A DNA stretch of 64,000 nt, from NCBI GenBank assembly GCA_900315735.1, contig ONAD01000016.1, positions 1 to 64,000 on the forward strand. Direction: 5' to 3'. The translations under genes were made by a program, and so were the position numbers. This DNA comes from an uncultured Lachnospiraceae bacterium. Its GTDB lineage: Bacteria; Bacillota; Clostridia; Lachnospirales; Lachnospiraceae. This document shows, one piece after another, positions 1 to 10,342 of the stretch. Under the pieces are notes generated by a model. It had not been told where the DNA came from and searched no databases. It saw only the letters and a list, made by a program, of their open reading frames with translations. Within the stretch, counting starts at the first letter, position 1, and each line of letters opens with the position of its first letter.

Positions 1-1
1 A

Positions 2-823
2 ACGGTTGATAGCAGGTCTGATAATGTCCACCTGGGGGCAAATGGAAACAGTGGACTTGATTTCCATAGGGCAGAAATCAAGTTAATGACGCCAGAGCAG
101 GTAAAGAGAATGCCACCAACAGAGTGTATTGTTTTCATAGAAAGTAGACCACCGGTCTATGACAGAAAAGCTATCCCTTTTGATAAGCCGGATTATGGCT
201 TTGTTGCAACAGATTTTCTGAAAAAACGTTATTCAGAAGCACTGGGGTTAGGTGAATATGAACATCCGGTGCATACGGTGTATGACCCGATTCATTTCCG
301 ATATATTACTGTGGAACAGGAAAAACGCCTGCAGGTAGTAACAAAACAGGAAGATATTGAATCGTTTCAGGAAGCGGCGAAGAATGACCCTCGTATTCTT
401 ACCTGTAACATTGATGAAACAGAGCTGCTTTATTTGAATTGGAATCGAAGAAAATGTAGCGTCGAAGAAGTGCAGCAGATATTCATGCAGACAATTGAAG
501 CAGAAAAACGCAAAATGGAAGACCTAAAAGGACTATCTGTTCTGCAGGATGTTGATGGTGGAGAAATCATCCTTCCAAAGCCAGTAGAAGAGAAATCGGA
601 TAAAACCGGCTGGAATATGGATTGTTCATTAAGAGAAATCTTATCTGAACATTGGAACGATTTAAGTCAGATTGAACAGGAAGAAATATGTATTGACCTT
701 GCCAGTGACTTGAATGAAACACAAATAAAAGAAATATTGCGTCTTCCAGTGGATGAAATGGAAGTAAGGCGCAGAGCTTATATTTTAATGAATAAGGACA
801 ACAAAAAACAGGCTACAGGGTAA
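2..823 (+). CDS. VirD4/TraG-type conjugal coupling protein, C-terminal part (partial)
   Basis: The reading frame is open from base 2, so this is the 3' end of a longer gene cut by the window edge. The visible 273 residues include the tail pattern LMTPEQVKRMPPTECIVFI, which resembles the end of the T4SS coupling-protein ATPase domain (compare LMTPEELxRL..DECIV in relatives). The part with Walker motifs lies outside the window. The remainder is an acidic, helical extension of about 150 residues that I do not recognise. Such proteins sit at the inner membrane, bind the relaxosome and feed DNA to the secretion channel. A strong terminator follows the stop, so the next gene probably needs its own promoter. 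Assignment rests on the short C-terminal pattern and the neighbouring ICE genes. Confidence 0.6.
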   Translation, partial: TVDSRSDNVHLGANGNSGLDFHRAEIKLMTPEQVKRMPPTECIVFIESRPPVYDRKAIPFDKPDYGFVATDFLKKRYSEALGLGEYEHPVHTVYDPIHFRYITVEQEKRLQVVTKQEDIESFQEAAKNDPRILTCNIDETELLYLNWNRRKCSVEEVQQIFMQTIEAEKRKMEDLKGLSVLQDVDGGEIILPKPVEEKSDKTGWNMDCSLREILSEHWNDLSQIEQEEICIDLASDLNETQIKEILRLPVDEMEVRRRAYILMNKDNKKQATG

Positions 824-831
824 TTTGTAAA

Positions 832-850
832 TGTACCGAATTCCGGTACA
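832..850. promoter_or_regulatory. 7-bp inverted repeat before terminator
   Basis: TGTACCG and CGGTACA are separated by AATTC. This perfect palindromic site lies between the coupling-protein stop and the terminator. It could be an operator or part of the 3' hairpin structure; nothing further identifies it. Confidence 0.3.
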
Positions 851-856
851 TGGAGA

Positions 857-898
857 AAGAGTGTTTTTAGAGCAGGAGCTTTAAAAACACTCTTTTTT
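857..898 (+). terminator. Intrinsic terminator after the coupling protein gene
   Basis: A 13-bp perfect stem (857-869 with 882-894) is followed by a run of T. It ends only about 27 bases before the start of the giant helicase gene. Confidence 0.85.
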
Positions 899-924
899 GC
901 ATGAGTAAAGGAAAGGAGAATTGC

Positions 925-3900
925 ATGAAAAAATATGATTATATAACTACATTAGCACGGGAAACAGCGGCAAATGTAGTTAAAGACCGTGATGAGTGGA
1001 TGAAGTATCTGACTACAGCAGCCAGATTATATAAATATCCGTTTTTTGACCAGCTTCTGATTTATGCACAAAGACCAGATGCAACAGCGTGTGCGTCTAT
1101 GGATATCTGGAATGAAAAAATGCATTGCTGGGTAAACAGAGGAGCGAGCGGAATTGCATTAATAGACGAGAGTGCAAAAGGGAAAAAGCTAAAATATGTT
1201 TTTGATATATCAGATGTTCATGCAGCAAATCATATTGGACGATATCCGCAGTCTTGGGTATTGGAGGAGAAACACAAGGATGATGTGATTTCGCACTTAG
1301 AAACAATTTATGGTGGAACAGATGAAGATAAGTCGTTTGAGGAAAGACTGTTTGAAGTTTCACAGAAAATAGTGGCAGATTATTATGAAGAAATACTTCC
1401 GGATTTACAGAATAAGTCAGAAGGAAGTTCCTTAGAGAACTTGGATGAACAGAATATAGGAATTCGTTTCAAGGAAACACTTACTGATAGTATAGCTTTT
1501 ATGCTTTTATCTGCTTGCGGCGTAGATATGAAAGAGTATCAACCGAAATTTTCATTCGATTTTATCAATGAATTTGATACTATGGATAGTTTATATATCT
1601 TAGGAGATGCAACCAGTGAGCTGGCAAAACCGGTACTTGTAGAAATTGGAAAGACTGTCAGAATATATAATCGAATTCATGAAAAGGAACAGGAAGAAAA
1701 TTTATTACAAAAAGGTATTGAAAATACTCCTAAAATAGACTACAATGCTTTAAAGCGTAAAAGCGATAGCGAACAGGAAAATATATCAGAAATTAATAAT
1801 AAAGAAGGGGGTAATATTGATGAAACTGAACTACGAACAGAACGGAGATTACATGATTCCAACGTTACAGGCGGACGTTCAACCGGAGGAGCCAATAACG
1901 AAATATGGAATAATGAGGGAGACGTATCTGAAAGAAAAACACCATGGGGTGTATTCAGCACTACTCCTGAAGGGAGAACTCGTCGAGCATTTACTGATGA
2001 TTCAGAAACAGGCAGAGGAGAGAATGGAGCAGTTGACGTCGCAGATGGCAGAGAAAGAAGGAATAACGGAACAGCTCAAAGCGGACAATCAGATGCTTTG
2101 GGTAGCAAAGATGAACAGTATTCAGAATCGGGCAGAGGAAATAGTGAGAGCAGAGATAATCTGCAGCTTATAGAAGATAATTCCCAGGAACCCATATTCA
2201 CACAATTAAGTCTGTTCCCTTCATTTGAAGAACAGGTTGGAATAGTAGCAGCAGCGGAAGCAAGTATGAAATATACTATGCCCGCTGCTTTTTCTTTGCC
2301 ACAGGAAACAATTGAGATGATTTTAAGAAGTGGTGGCGGAAAGCAGCATAGTAGAAAACGTATCTATGCAAAATATATTGAAGGCAAGACTGCAGAGAGC
2401 ATGGTAGCATTTCTAAAAAAAGAATATGGACAGACGGGAAAAGGATTTGAGATTGACGGCAATCCTATATCGGTATGGTTTGATGAATATGGAATGAGTA
2501 TTGGCTATGGAACACAGGCAAAGGAAACGCCGATAGAAACCATGAACTGGGAAGACGTAGAAAGACATATTCGTTCTATGGTGGAAAACGGAACGTATAT
2601 GGATATCAGAGAAGCATATCTTGTAGATACAGAGGAAAGAGAGAGAGTTGCAAATCAGATATATTACTTTTGGCGTGATGGAATGGACGAAACACCGGAA
2701 GAAATCGGAATTAAGGCAGGTAACTTCCCAGAGAGTGAGGCAACACTTATGGAATTGCTTTCTGACCATGATGGTAGAGAAAAAATCAGAGCAATTATTA
2801 AAGATGCCGAGGAACGTCTTGCTTCTGGAGAAGTGGTGCTCAAATGGAATCATGTGAAGTCACCGGAATATCTCTTATCGGAAATTACAGACCTGGATAT
2901 GGAAAGACTGGAATTTCCACTACCGGATACTTTGGAAGTAAAGCAGGAAGATTTTATTACACAGGATGAGATTGACTACGCACTTTGTAAAGGAAGCGGA
3001 GTTTTCCATGGAGCGTTCCGTATTTATGATTACTTCAAGGAAGGTCATGATAAGAAGGAGACCATTGATTTCTTAAAAAATGAATATGGAACAGGTGGTG
3101 GATCCGGTGGCTTACCGGGAAATGATGATTCCCACCATGATTATGATAGTAAAGGTATCCGTCTGGAAAAAGGAAGTTATGTCAATCCGTATGCAAAGGT
3201 GCTGCTTAATTGGAATGTTGTAGAAAAAAGATTGAGAGAATTAATCTCTGAGGACAAATATCTTTCGGAAGAAGATAAAGAAAAATACCTCGAATATAAG
3301 GAAGTTCAAGCAAAAGCGGACAGGCAATATGAACTTAATAGGCTTGAACATGCTGTGCCGGAAATGAAATCGAAAAAAGTTACGATTGATAGACGGGAGT
3401 GCACATTGATTGATGAGTGGGGGACAGAAAATGAAAAGTACCTGCTCGGAAATGACATAGAGGAGCGTGCTTTATATTATGCACAGGTCAATGATAAGGT
3501 TTTTGAATATGATTACAAGCCAGGGAGAAGTGAGGTAGAGGATGATTATATCAATGCGATAGCAGAGGAGGATATAGATCGGCATGAAGCAGAGGTATTT
3601 GCACGTTTGGAAGGAACTGATGATGCAGCGGAATCGGAGGTAGTAGATGAGACGGATACATTTCAGACTCAAAAAGAGAATATTCTTATACCGAATAAAG
3701 GTAATGCTGTCAATTTCAGTATTAGTAATGATAACCTGGGCATTGGAACACCGAAAGAGAAGTTTCAAAGAAATATAGAAGCAATTAGATTATTGGAACA
3801 AATTGAAAGTGAACATCGTTATGCAAATCCACAGGAGCAGGATGTTTTATCCCAGTATGTTGGCTGGGGAGGACTTTCTGATGCTTTTGATGAGAGTAAA

Positions 3901-5028
3901 ACAAACTGGGCAACAGAGTACCAGGAATTAAAAAATCTGTTATCACCGGAAGAATACCGTATGGCAAGAGAAAGTACATTAAATGCTCATTATACCAGTC
4001 CTGCCATTATTCGTAGCATGTATGAAGTGATTGAAAGAATGGGATTTAAAAAGGGAAATATCTTAGAGCCATCTATGGGTATTGGTAATTTCTTTGGTAT
4101 GATGCCGGAGTCTATGAAGGAAAGCAGACTATATGGAGTGGAACTTGATAGTATTACCGGACGTATTGCGAGGCTGCTGTATCCAAAAGCAGATATTCAG
4201 ATTAAAGGATTTGAAAAGACGGATTATCCAAATGATTTCTTCGATATAGCTATTGGAAATGTTCCTTTTGGACAATATAAAGTATTAGACCATGCATATG
4301 AAAAAAATAACTTCCTAATCCATGATTATTTCTTTGCAAAGACTTTAGATAAAGTACGTCCGGGTGGTGTAGTAGCATTTATTACAAGCAAGGGAACTAT
4401 GGATAAGGCAAGTCCAGAGGTAAGAAGATATCTGGCTCAAAGAGCAAATTTGCTTGGAGCGGTAAGACTTCCCAATACTGCATTTAAAGCGAATGCCGGT
4501 ACAGAAGTTACTTCTGATATTTTATTTTTCCAAAAACGTGACCGGATGGTGGTACGGGAACCGGAATGGGTATATTTGGAAGAAAATGATGCTGGAATTA
4601 AGATGAATTCTTATTTTGTGAATCATCCGGAACAGATAGTAGGTAAGATGGAACTGGTATCCGGACCATATGGCATGGAAAGTACCTGCAGGTTAGATGA
4701 AAGCAGACCGTTTGAAGAACAGTTAAAAGAGGCTGGTGGACGAATAACTGGTACGATAGATACATTAGAACTGGAGCCGGAATTAGACAATGAATTGAGT
4801 AAACAAAGCATTCCGGCAGACCCTAATGTTAAAAATTTCAGCTATGCATTGGTGGATAATGAAGTATATTATCGAGAAAATTCGGTTATGAAACCTGTGG
4901 AAGTGTCAGATACCGCAAAAGGACGTATTAGAGGCATGGTAGCAATCCGCAATTGTACCCAGGAGCTGATAGATATGCAGCTTAATGAATACGGAGACCA
5001 TGAAATTGAAAAAAACAGAAAGAACTAA
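925..5028 (+). CDS. Giant ICE protein, N-terminal part: ArdC-like domain and N6-adenine methylase
   Basis: The start is ATG 925, preceded by GGAAAGGAG at good spacing; the earlier ATG at 901 directly follows the terminator and has no ribosome site. The first ~80 residues resemble the ArdC/LtrC antirestriction-type N-terminal domain. A low-complexity Gly/Arg/Asp-rich linker at about residues 300-430 coincides with the embedded tnpV gene. An N6-adenine methylase follows, with motif [12 protein letters not shown] near residue 1048 and NVPF (NPPF-like catalytic motif) at about 1112-1115. The frame stops at 5028, but sequence homologous to the rest of the family continues in the -1 frame from 5016. 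Relatives are single proteins of roughly 2,500 residues; joined through the shift, this one would have 2,526. It is either a slippage-expressed fusion or a one-base deletion in a run of seven A. Confidence 0.8.
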   Translation: MKKYDYITTLARETAANVVKDRDEWMKYLTTAARLYKYPFFDQLLIYAQRPDATACASMDIWNEKMHCWVNRGASGIALIDESAKGKKLKYVFDISDVHAANHIGRYPQSWVLEEKHKDDVISHLETIYGGTDEDKSFEERLFEVSQKIVADYYEEILPDLQNKSEGSSLENLDEQNIGIRFKETLTDSIAFMLLSACGVDMKEYQPKFSFDFINEFDTMDSLYILGDATSELAKPVLVEIGKTVRIYNRIHEKEQEENLLQKGIENTPKIDYNALKRKSDSEQENISEINNKEGGNIDETELRTERRLHDSNVTGGRSTGGANNEIWNNEGDVSERKTPWGVFSTTPEGRTRRAFTDDSETGRGENGAVDVADGRERRNNGTAQSGQSDALGSKDEQYSESGRGNSESRDNLQLIEDNSQEPIFTQLSLFPSFEEQVGIVAAAEASMKYTMPAAFSLPQETIEMILRSGGGKQHSRKRIYAKYIEGKTAESMVAFLKKEYGQTGKGFEIDGNPISVWFDEYGMSIGYGTQAKETPIETMNWEDVERHIRSMVENGTYMDIREAYLVDTEERERVANQIYYFWRDGMDETPEEIGIKAGNFPESEATLMELLSDHDGREKIRAIIKDAEERLASGEVVLKWNHVKSPEYLLSEITDLDMERLEFPLPDTLEVKQEDFITQDEIDYALCKGSGVFHGAFRIYDYFKEGHDKKETIDFLKNEYGTGGGSGGLPGNDDSHHDYDSKGIRLEKGSYVNPYAKVLLNWNVVEKRLRELISEDKYLSEEDKEKYLEYKEVQAKADRQYELNRLEHAVPEMKSKKVTIDRRECTLIDEWGTENEKYLLGNDIEERALYYAQVNDKVFEYDYKPGRSEVEDDYINAIAEEDIDRHEAEVFARLEGTDDAAESEVVDETDTFQTQKENILIPNKGNAVNFSISNDNLGIGTPKEKFQRNIEAIRLLEQIESEHRYANPQEQDVLSQYVGWGGLSDAFDESKTNWATEYQELKNLLSPEEYRMARESTLNAHYTSPAIIRSMYEVIERMGFKKGNILEPSMGIGNFFGMMPESMKESRLYGVELDSITGRIARLLYPKADIQIKGFEKTDYPNDFFDIAIGNVPFGQYKVLDHAYEKNNFLIHDYFFAKTLDKVRPGGVVAFITSKGTMDKASPEVRRYLAQRANLLGAVRLPNTAFKANAGTEVTSDILFFQKRDRMVVREPEWVYLEENDAGIKMNSYFVNHPEQIVGKMELVSGPYGMESTCRLDESRPFEEQLKEAGGRITGTIDTLELEPELDNELSKQSIPADPNVKNFSYALVDNEVYYRENSVMKPVEVSDTAKGRIRGMVAIRNCTQELIDMQLNEYGDHEIEKNRKN
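1820..2173 (+). CDS. tnpV: TnpV family transposon protein, nested out of frame in the giant gene
   Basis: This 117-residue protein ([14 protein letters not shown]...) matches the TnpV family known from Tn4451-type and related mobile elements, including the conserved stretches [14 protein letters not shown] and [12 protein letters not shown]. It lies wholly inside the giant methylase/helicase gene, in the +1 frame relative to it. The start at ATG 1820 has a very strong ribosome site, AAGAAGGGGG, about 8 bases upstream, which argues that it is really translated. The ORF could be extended to TTG 1817. The same bases in the host frame encode a disordered Gly/Arg/Asp-rich linker, as expected when one frame is constrained by another. 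The molecular function of TnpV is not established. Confidence 0.8.
   Translation: MKLNYEQNGDYMIPTLQADVQPEEPITKYGIMRETYLKEKHHGVYSALLLKGELVEHLLMIQKQAEERMEQLTSQMAEKEGITEQLKADNQMLWVAKMNSIQNRAEEIVRAEIICSL
5010..5016 (+). other. A AAA AAC heptamer at the frame break of the giant gene
   Basis: In the frame of the 925 start, the codons are GAA AAA AAC, forming the -1 slippery pattern X XXY YYZ. Slipping back one base resumes at CAG (5016), which opens the 3,489-base downstream frame. A GGAG at 4993-4996 lies 13 bases upstream, similar to the internal Shine-Dalgarno that stimulates dnaX slippage. A simple loss of one A from the run of seven A is the competing explanation. Confidence 0.55.
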
Positions 5029-8000
5029 ATGAATTATATGATGATTTTTCTGTAAAGTATGGTCTTATTAATTCACAAACCAATAAAAGAGCATTTAATC
5101 AGGATTCCAGTTATTGTCTGTTATGCTCCTTGGAAAAACTTGATGACGAGGGTAATTTCAAGGGAAAAGCAGACATGTTTTCTAAACGAACAATAAAGAA
5201 GGCAGAGGTTGTTACTTCTGTTGATACGGCCAGTGAAGCACTTGCAGTATCCCTTGGGGAGAAAGCAAAGGTCGACCTTCCTTATATGGAAGAATTGACA
5301 GGTAAAGATATAGATACTCTAATCGAGGACCTTGGCGGAGTTATTTACAAAAATCCTTTGACAGATGAATGGGAGACAGCGGATGAATATTTGAGTGGAA
5401 ATATACGGGAAAAATTGAAGATTGCCAGTACTTATGCGGAAAATCATCCGGAATATGTTGTCAATGTACAGGCACTTAAACAGGTACAACCTAAAGAACT
5501 GGATGCTTCTGAAATAGAAGTGCGTATTGGTGCTACATGGATTGATGTTCAATATATTGAAGATTTCATGAGTGATACTTTTGAAACGCCGGCACATTTA
5601 TTAAATAGAGATATTATAGAAGTACGGTTTTCAAATATAACCGGTGAGTGGAATATACAGGGAAAAAATGCTGACTGGGGAAACTCTCTGGTTAATATGA
5701 CTTATGGTACAAGCCGGGTGAATGCCTATAAGATATTAGAAGATTCTCTGAATCTTAAGGATACCAGGGTGTATGATACTATTGAAGAAGATGGTAAAGA
5801 GAAGAGAGTTCTAAATAAGAAAGAAACTACCATTGCCAGTCAGAAGCAGGAATCTATTCGTGAAGCATTTAAAGATTGGATATTCAGAGACCAGGAACGT
5901 AGACAGACACTGGTGGCAAAATATAATGAGCTTTTCAATTCTACAAGACCACGAGAATATGATGGTTCACACTTAAAATTCCCAGGAATGACACCTGATA
6001 TTGAATTAAAACCACATCAGAAAAATGCAGTGGCACATATTTTATATGGTCATAATACCCTGCTTGCACATTGTGTAGGTGCTGGAAAGACATTTGAAAT
6101 GACAGCGGCAGCTATGGAGAGTAAGCGGCTTGGGTTGTGCCAGAAGTCACTTTTTGTTGTACCTAATCATTTGACGGAGCAGTGGGCAAGTGATTTCCTG
6201 CGGTTATATCCCGGAGCAAATATCCTTGCAGCTACGAAGAAAGATTTTGAACCTGCGAACCGTAAGAAATTCTGCTCCCGTATTGCAACAGGTGATTATG
6301 ATGCTGTGATTATTGGACATACACAGTTCGAAAAAATTCCGCTTTCTATTGAGAGACAAACAGCCATCATTGAAAAACAGATAGATGAAATAAAACTTGC
6401 AATTGAGCAGACAAAGTCTGAAAACGGAGAGCGTTATACCATTAAGCAGATGGAAAAAACGAGAAAATCCTTACAAGTACGTCTTGATAAGTTGAATGAC
6501 CAGAGCCGTAAGGATAATGTCGTAACTTTTGAGCAGCTTGGTGTTGACCGATTATTTGTAGATGAGAGCCATAATTATAAAAACCTTTTCTTATATACAA
6601 AAATGCGTAATGTGGCAGGAATAGCACAAACAGAAGCACAAAAGTCTTCTGATATGTTTGCTAAATGTCAGTACCTGGATGAAATAACAGGTGGAAAAGG
6701 AGTAACTTTTGCTACCGGAACACCTATTAGCAACAGTATGACAGAGTTGTATACAAATATGCGATATCTGCAGTATAATACATTGCAGAAATTAGGGTTA
6801 GGACATTTTGATGCGTGGGCTGCATCTTTTGGCGAAACACAAACTGCAATAGAACTTGCTCCGGAGGGAACCGGATACAGAGCAAAAACCAGGTTTGCTA
6901 AATTTTTTAATTTACCGGAGCTTATAAGTCTTTTTAAAGAAAGTGCAGACATTCAGACCCCGGACATGTTAAATCTTCCAGTTCCGGAAGCGGAGTATGA
7001 AAATGTAGTATTAAAACCGAGTGATTTTCAAAAGGATATGGTAGCAGCGCTTGCAGAGAGGGCAGAGGCTGTCAGGGATAAAAGGGTCGAATCTAATGTT
7101 GATAATATGCTTAAGATTACAAATGATGGAAGAAAGCTGGCACTTGACCAAAGACTTATAAATGATATGCTTCCGGATAATGATAACTCCAAAGCTGCAG
7201 CTTGTGTTGAACGGGCATATAAGATATGGAAGGATACCATGGAACAGAGGTTAACGCAGCTTATTTTCTGTGACTTATCTACACCTAAAGGTGATGGAAC
7301 ATTTAATGTGTATGAGGATGTCAAAGAGAAGCTGATGGATAAAGGAGTACCTGGAAATGAAATAGCATTTATACATGATGCGAATACGGAACTTAGAAAG
7401 GCGGAACTGTTTGCAAAGGTAAGAAGTGGACAGGTTCGCTTTTTGCTTGGCTCAACGGCAAAAATGGGAGCAGGTACTAATGTACAGGACCGGCTTATTG
7501 CATTGCACCATTTGGATGTACCTTGGAGACCATCTGATATTGAGCAGCAAGAGGGACGTATCTTAAGACAGGGAAACCAGAATGCAAAGGTTAAAATATT
7601 CCGCTATGTTACAGAGGGAACGTTTGACAGCTATTCCTGGCAGCTTATAGAAAATAAGCAGAAATTTATTGGACAAATTATGACCAGCAAATCCCCGGTA
7701 AGAAGTTGTGAAGACGTGGATGAAGCAGCTCTTTCTTATGCAGAGGTAAAAGCACTTGCTACAGGAAATCCTTATATTAAGGAAAAGATGGACTTGGATA
7801 TCCAGGTTGCACGTTTAAAATTGATGAAGGCTAACCACACTAGTCAGAAGTACCGCCTGGAAGATAATATTACACAGCATTACCCACAGCAGATTGCTCA
7901 TTTGAAAGAAAGTATAGAAGGCTTTTCGAAAGACATACAAAGGTATAAAAGAAATAAGCCATTGGAAAAAGAGGATTTTTCGATAACTGTTTGCGGTAAG

Positions 8001-8504
8001 GAGTATAGTGATAAAAAAGAAGCGGGAACAGCTCTCATTGCTATATGCAAAGAATCAAAGGATATTGATGCCAGTGTGGATGTTGGGGAATATCTTGGAT
8101 TCTCGCTTAAAGTTAAATTTGATGCTTTCTATAGGAAATTTGTACTGAATGTAAAAGGCGATATGAGTCATCCTATCGAAATAGGCGTGGATCCATTTGG
8201 TAATCTTACCCGTATAAATAACGCCTTAGAAGCAATGCCGGCGGAATTGGAAGAAGCACAGACAAAACTTGCTAACGTGGAACATCAGCTTGAAACGGCA
8301 AAGATAGAGGTAAACAAACCGTTTCTGCAGGAAGCAGAGCTTTCAGAAAAATTAGAAAGACTTGCGGAGCTAGACGCACTTCTTAATATGGGAGAAAAGG
8401 AGGATAGCATAATAGAAAACACAACGGAAGATATAATAGAGCCAGTAATAACACCGGCAAATAAATTTACAAAGCGTGTAAAACCAAGAGGACCAAAGTT
8501 ATAA
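5016..8504 (+). CDS. Giant ICE protein, C-terminal part: SNF2/DEAD-type helicase
   Basis: This frame continues the previous CDS after a -1 shift; it has no convincing start of its own (the first usable codon, TTG 5130, has no ribosome site). It carries a superfamily 2 helicase: Walker A VGAGKT with its Lys encoded at 6087, DEAD-box equivalent DESH at 6561, and motif [14 protein letters not shown] near 7545. A coiled-coil-rich tail follows, ending in a basic [10 protein letters not shown]. In Tn1549-like elements this methylase-helicase fusion is standard cargo of the transfer region, thought to protect or process incoming DNA, but its role is not proven. A terminator follows. If no frameshifting occurs, the helicase half is not made. 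Confidence 0.8.
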   Translation, partial: QKELNELYDDFSVKYGLINSQTNKRAFNQDSSYCLLCSLEKLDDEGNFKGKADMFSKRTIKKAEVVTSVDTASEALAVSLGEKAKVDLPYMEELTGKDIDTLIEDLGGVIYKNPLTDEWETADEYLSGNIREKLKIASTYAENHPEYVVNVQALKQVQPKELDASEIEVRIGATWIDVQYIEDFMSDTFETPAHLLNRDIIEVRFSNITGEWNIQGKNADWGNSLVNMTYGTSRVNAYKILEDSLNLKDTRVYDTIEEDGKEKRVLNKKETTIASQKQESIREAFKDWIFRDQERRQTLVAKYNELFNSTRPREYDGSHLKFPGMTPDIELKPHQKNAVAHILYGHNTLLAHCVGAGKTFEMTAAAMESKRLGLCQKSLFVVPNHLTEQWASDFLRLYPGANILAATKKDFEPANRKKFCSRIATGDYDAVIIGHTQFEKIPLSIERQTAIIEKQIDEIKLAIEQTKSENGERYTIKQMEKTRKSLQVRLDKLNDQSRKDNVVTFEQLGVDRLFVDESHNYKNLFLYTKMRNVAGIAQTEAQKSSDMFAKCQYLDEITGGKGVTFATGTPISNSMTELYTNMRYLQYNTLQKLGLGHFDAWAASFGETQTAIELAPEGTGYRAKTRFAKFFNLPELISLFKESADIQTPDMLNLPVPEAEYENVVLKPSDFQKDMVAALAERAEAVRDKRVESNVDNMLKITNDGRKLALDQRLINDMLPDNDNSKAAACVERAYKIWKDTMEQRLTQLIFCDLSTPKGDGTFNVYEDVKEKLMDKGVPGNEIAFIHDANTELRKAELFAKVRSGQVRFLLGSTAKMGAGTNVQDRLIALHHLDVPWRPSDIEQQEGRILRQGNQNAKVKIFRYVTEGTFDSYSWQLIENKQKFIGQIMTSKSPVRSCEDVDEAALSYAEVKALATGNPYIKEKMDLDIQVARLKLMKANHTSQKYRLEDNITQHYPQQIAHLKESIEGFSKDIQRYKRNKPLEKEDFSITVCGKEYSDKKEAGTALIAICKESKDIDASVDVGEYLGFSLKVKFDAFYRKFVLNVKGDMSHPIEIGVDPFGNLTRINNALEAMPAELEEAQTKLANVEHQLETAKIEVNKPFLQEAELSEKLERLAELDALLNMGEKEDSIIENTTEDIIEPVITPANKFTKRVKPRGPKL

Positions 8505-8526
8505 TAAAATAGGAAGAAATAATAAA

Positions 8527-8566
8527 AGGTGCATTAGTGTAATAGCTGATGCATCTTTTTTTTGTG
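8527..8566 (+). terminator. Probable terminator after the helicase gene
   Basis: AGGTGCATTA pairs with TGATGCATCT (two G-U pairs) and is followed by a run of T. Confidence 0.6.
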
Positions 8567-8627
8567 TCTTGGCGGCACACTGTTAATGTAGTAATATGTG
8601 GGTATATTAAAGGAAGGAGGAAGAGGA

Positions 8628-8900
8628 ATGTCATTTATGAATGAAGCCGGGGAGAGGATACAGTATGATGCAGAGGACCTGATAATAAAACTGAAAGAAG
8701 ATATAAGAAAGTATGGTATAGGAAAAAGGGTGAGAGTATGGTGTGTACAGGCTCATGGAGTCGAATTGTATACAAATTATAACTATATGGACGAAGAACC
8801 CTTATTAAGAGAAAAGGACATAGCACATGGAGTGTATTTTAAGAAGATATCCATGGGGGAGTTGCTCCCGCTGTTCGAAAAAGAAAATTCAATTTTGTAA
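8628..8900 (+). CDS. Small conjugative-element protein of unknown function
   Basis: This 90-residue protein begins MSFMNEAGERIQYDAEDL. The ATG at 8628 follows GGAGGAAGAGG, a strong ribosome site; an ATG-like start at 8598 has none. It is a single small alpha/beta-looking domain with no signal peptide, membrane segment or recognised motif. The spacing of one terminator between it and the helicase gene suggests separate transcription. I recall similar short ORFs ending in LFExxNxIL near the helicase of other Tn1549-like elements, but I cannot name a family. Confidence 0.65.
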   Translation: MSFMNEAGERIQYDAEDLIIKLKEDIRKYGIGKRVRVWCVQAHGVELYTNYNYMDEEPLLREKDIAHGVYFKKISMGELLPLFEKENSIL

Positions 8901-8915
8901 ATATATTTTTAGTAG

Positions 8916-8979
8916 TAGTAGTCTACCGATTTACTTTTGTTGAATTAAATTTGACAAAAATTAATTGGTCGACTACTAT
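8916..8979 (+). promoter_or_regulatory. Promoter flanked by a 16-bp inverted repeat, upstream of the IS30 transposase
   Basis: TTGACA (8951-8956) and TACTAT (8974-8979) are 17 bases apart. The promoter is bracketed by TAGTAGTCTACCGATT (8916-8931) and AATTGGTCGACTACTA (8963-8978), which are inverted copies with two mismatches. The right arm covers the -10 box, so the pair could be an operator for self-control. Confidence 0.6.
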
Positions 8980-10079
8980 TTAGTTAGAATTATTTTACAA
9001 AAGAGGGAGGCGTGTTTTATGAAAGGTTTTCGACAGTTGCAATGGCGTGACAGGATTCGATTGGAAGAACTTCTTAAAATCTATACGAATAAAAGCGAAA
9101 TAGCCAGGATTATGCATGTAAACAGAGGAACCATTTACAATGAATTAAAACGAGGGGCATATGCTCATAGGACATCAGAATATATTGATGAAGTAAGATA
9201 TAGTGCGGACTTGGGCCAGAAAAAGTATGAAGAGAATCTCAAAGTGCGAGGTACGCAGCTAAAAATTGGAAACGATATAAAGCTTGCTAATTATATAGAA
9301 GAAAAAATTGTAGAAGAAAAATATAGTCCAGAAGCAGTCATAGGCGAATTAAGACGCACGGGTCAGGAGAACGAGTTTAAAGTTCGCATTTGTGCAAAGA
9401 CGGTTTACAATTATATTGATAAAGGAATATTTTTAAATCTGACCAATAAAAACCTTCCGGTGAAAGGAAAAAAAAGACGTACATATAAAAAGATACAGGT
9501 ACAGAAAAGACTTGAAAAGGGGACCAGTATAGAAGAACGCCCGGAAGAGATTGGCAAGAGAGTTGAATTTGGACATTGGGAAATGGATAGCGTGGTAGGA
9601 AGAAGGGGCAAGTCAAAAAAGACGTTGCTTACATTGACAGAGCGGAAAACACGTAGAGAATATGTATTTCTGCAAAGAGACAAGTCAGCAGCTGCAGTGG
9701 TGGATGCATTGGATTTATTGGAAAGGCGTTGGGGTAAAGAACTTTTCCGGAGAGTATTTAAAACAATAACGGTAGATAATGGAACGGAGTTTTCCGATTG
9801 CTCTGGTATAGAAAAATCTGTGTATGGTGGTTTACGAACAAAAGTATATTATTGTCACCCCTATAGTAGTTGGGAACGAGGGACAAACGAAAATACGAAC
9901 AGGATGGTTCGAAGACAAGCACCAAAGGGAACATCCTTTGACAACATGACAGTGGAAGAGGTTCAACGGATAGAAGACTGGGTTAACCATTATCCACGAA
10001 GGATGTTTGAATATGGTACATCTGCAGAACTATTTGAAGAAGAGTTAACGCAGTTGGCATAGGGTGTCTGCAATTTAAT
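8944..10079 (+). mobile_element. IS30-family insertion sequence (ends tentative)
   Basis: A complete IS30-type transposase is flanked by imperfect inverted ends: ATTAAATTTGACA at 8944 and the complement of TGTCTGCAATTTAAT ending at 10079. The core ATTAAATT..GACA is shared, with a two-base length difference. No target duplication could be confirmed, so the outer limits may be off by some tens of bases. Confidence 0.6.
9019..10062 (+). CDS. IS30 family transposase
   Basis: The protein has 347 residues, normal for IS30 transposases. An N-terminal helix-turn-helix (residues ~15-55: WRDRIRLEELLK..SEIARIMHVNRGTIYNEL) is followed by the DDE core: WEMDSVVG (first D), TVDNGTEF (second D) and HPYSSWERGTNENTNRMVRR (E). 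The start at ATG 9019 has AGGGAGG eight bases upstream; the frame is open further up but without a ribosome site. The gene looks intact and potentially active. It sits at the junction between conjugative-element genes and the chromosome, and may have mediated loss of the element's right end. It cuts and joins DNA at its inverted ends by the DDE mechanism. Confidence 0.93.
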   Translation: MKGFRQLQWRDRIRLEELLKIYTNKSEIARIMHVNRGTIYNELKRGAYAHRTSEYIDEVRYSADLGQKKYEENLKVRGTQLKIGNDIKLANYIEEKIVEEKYSPEAVIGELRRTGQENEFKVRICAKTVYNYIDKGIFLNLTNKNLPVKGKKRRTYKKIQVQKRLEKGTSIEERPEEIGKRVEFGHWEMDSVVGRRGKSKKTLLTLTERKTRREYVFLQRDKSAAAVVDALDLLERRWGKELFRRVFKTITVDNGTEFSDCSGIEKSVYGGLRTKVYYCHPYSSWERGTNENTNRMVRRQAPKGTSFDNMTVEEVQRIEDWVNHYPRRMFEYGTSAELFEEELTQLA

Positions 10080-10089
10080 AAATTTATCG

Positions 10090-10117
10090 AGGCTGGCTAT
10101 CAGGCAGCCTTTTTTTC
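10090..10117 (+). terminator. Terminator after the transposase
   Basis: AGGCTG and CAGCCT form a short GC-rich stem followed by a run of eight T. The next ~200 bases, to the tRNA promoter, hold nothing I can identify. Confidence 0.7.
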
Positions 10118-10313
10118 GTAGGTAAAAGTAGGATATTTCATTTAAGAAAAGAGTTACAGTAACCAGACATTGATATATAAATCAGAAATCATGGTGAAGT
10201 ATAGTTGAAATATACAAGATAATTGGCTTGGAGTTGTACAACTTGCACAAACTTAAAAAAGTGTTCAAAAAAAGATTGCAATTCACATTGAAGAAGCTTC
10301 TTAAATAAAACCT

Positions 10314-10342
10314 TTGATTTTTTTATATAGATGTGTTAGTAT
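10314..10342 (+). promoter_or_regulatory. Promoter of tRNA-Arg
   Basis: TTGATT (10314-10319) and TAGTAT (10337-10342) are spaced by 17 bases, ending 9 bases before the tRNA. Confidence 0.6.

Larger units (their letters stand above)
1..8900 (+). mobile_element. End of a Tn1549-like conjugative element (incomplete)
   Basis: All genes in this stretch are of conjugative-transposon type: the 3' part of a VirD4 coupling protein, a giant ArdC-like/methylase/helicase gene, tnpV and a small unknown ORF. From established knowledge, this set belongs to Tn1549/CTn-type integrative conjugative elements of gut Firmicutes. The element continues to the left of the window. On the right no relaxase, excisionase or integrase follows; an IS30-type element and then chromosomal genes come next, so either the recombination module lies to the left or this end was lost. 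The exact right boundary is not visible. Confidence 0.75.

Noticed and set aside
901-924. ATG 901 as start of the giant gene
   Set aside because: It follows the terminator T tract with no ribosome site, while ATG 925 has GGAAAGGAG at the right distance.
9028-9035. 0A box-like TTTCGACA inside the transposase gene, with similar ones at about 44956 and 58199
   Set aside because: They lie inside coding sequence without promoter context and are expected by chance.
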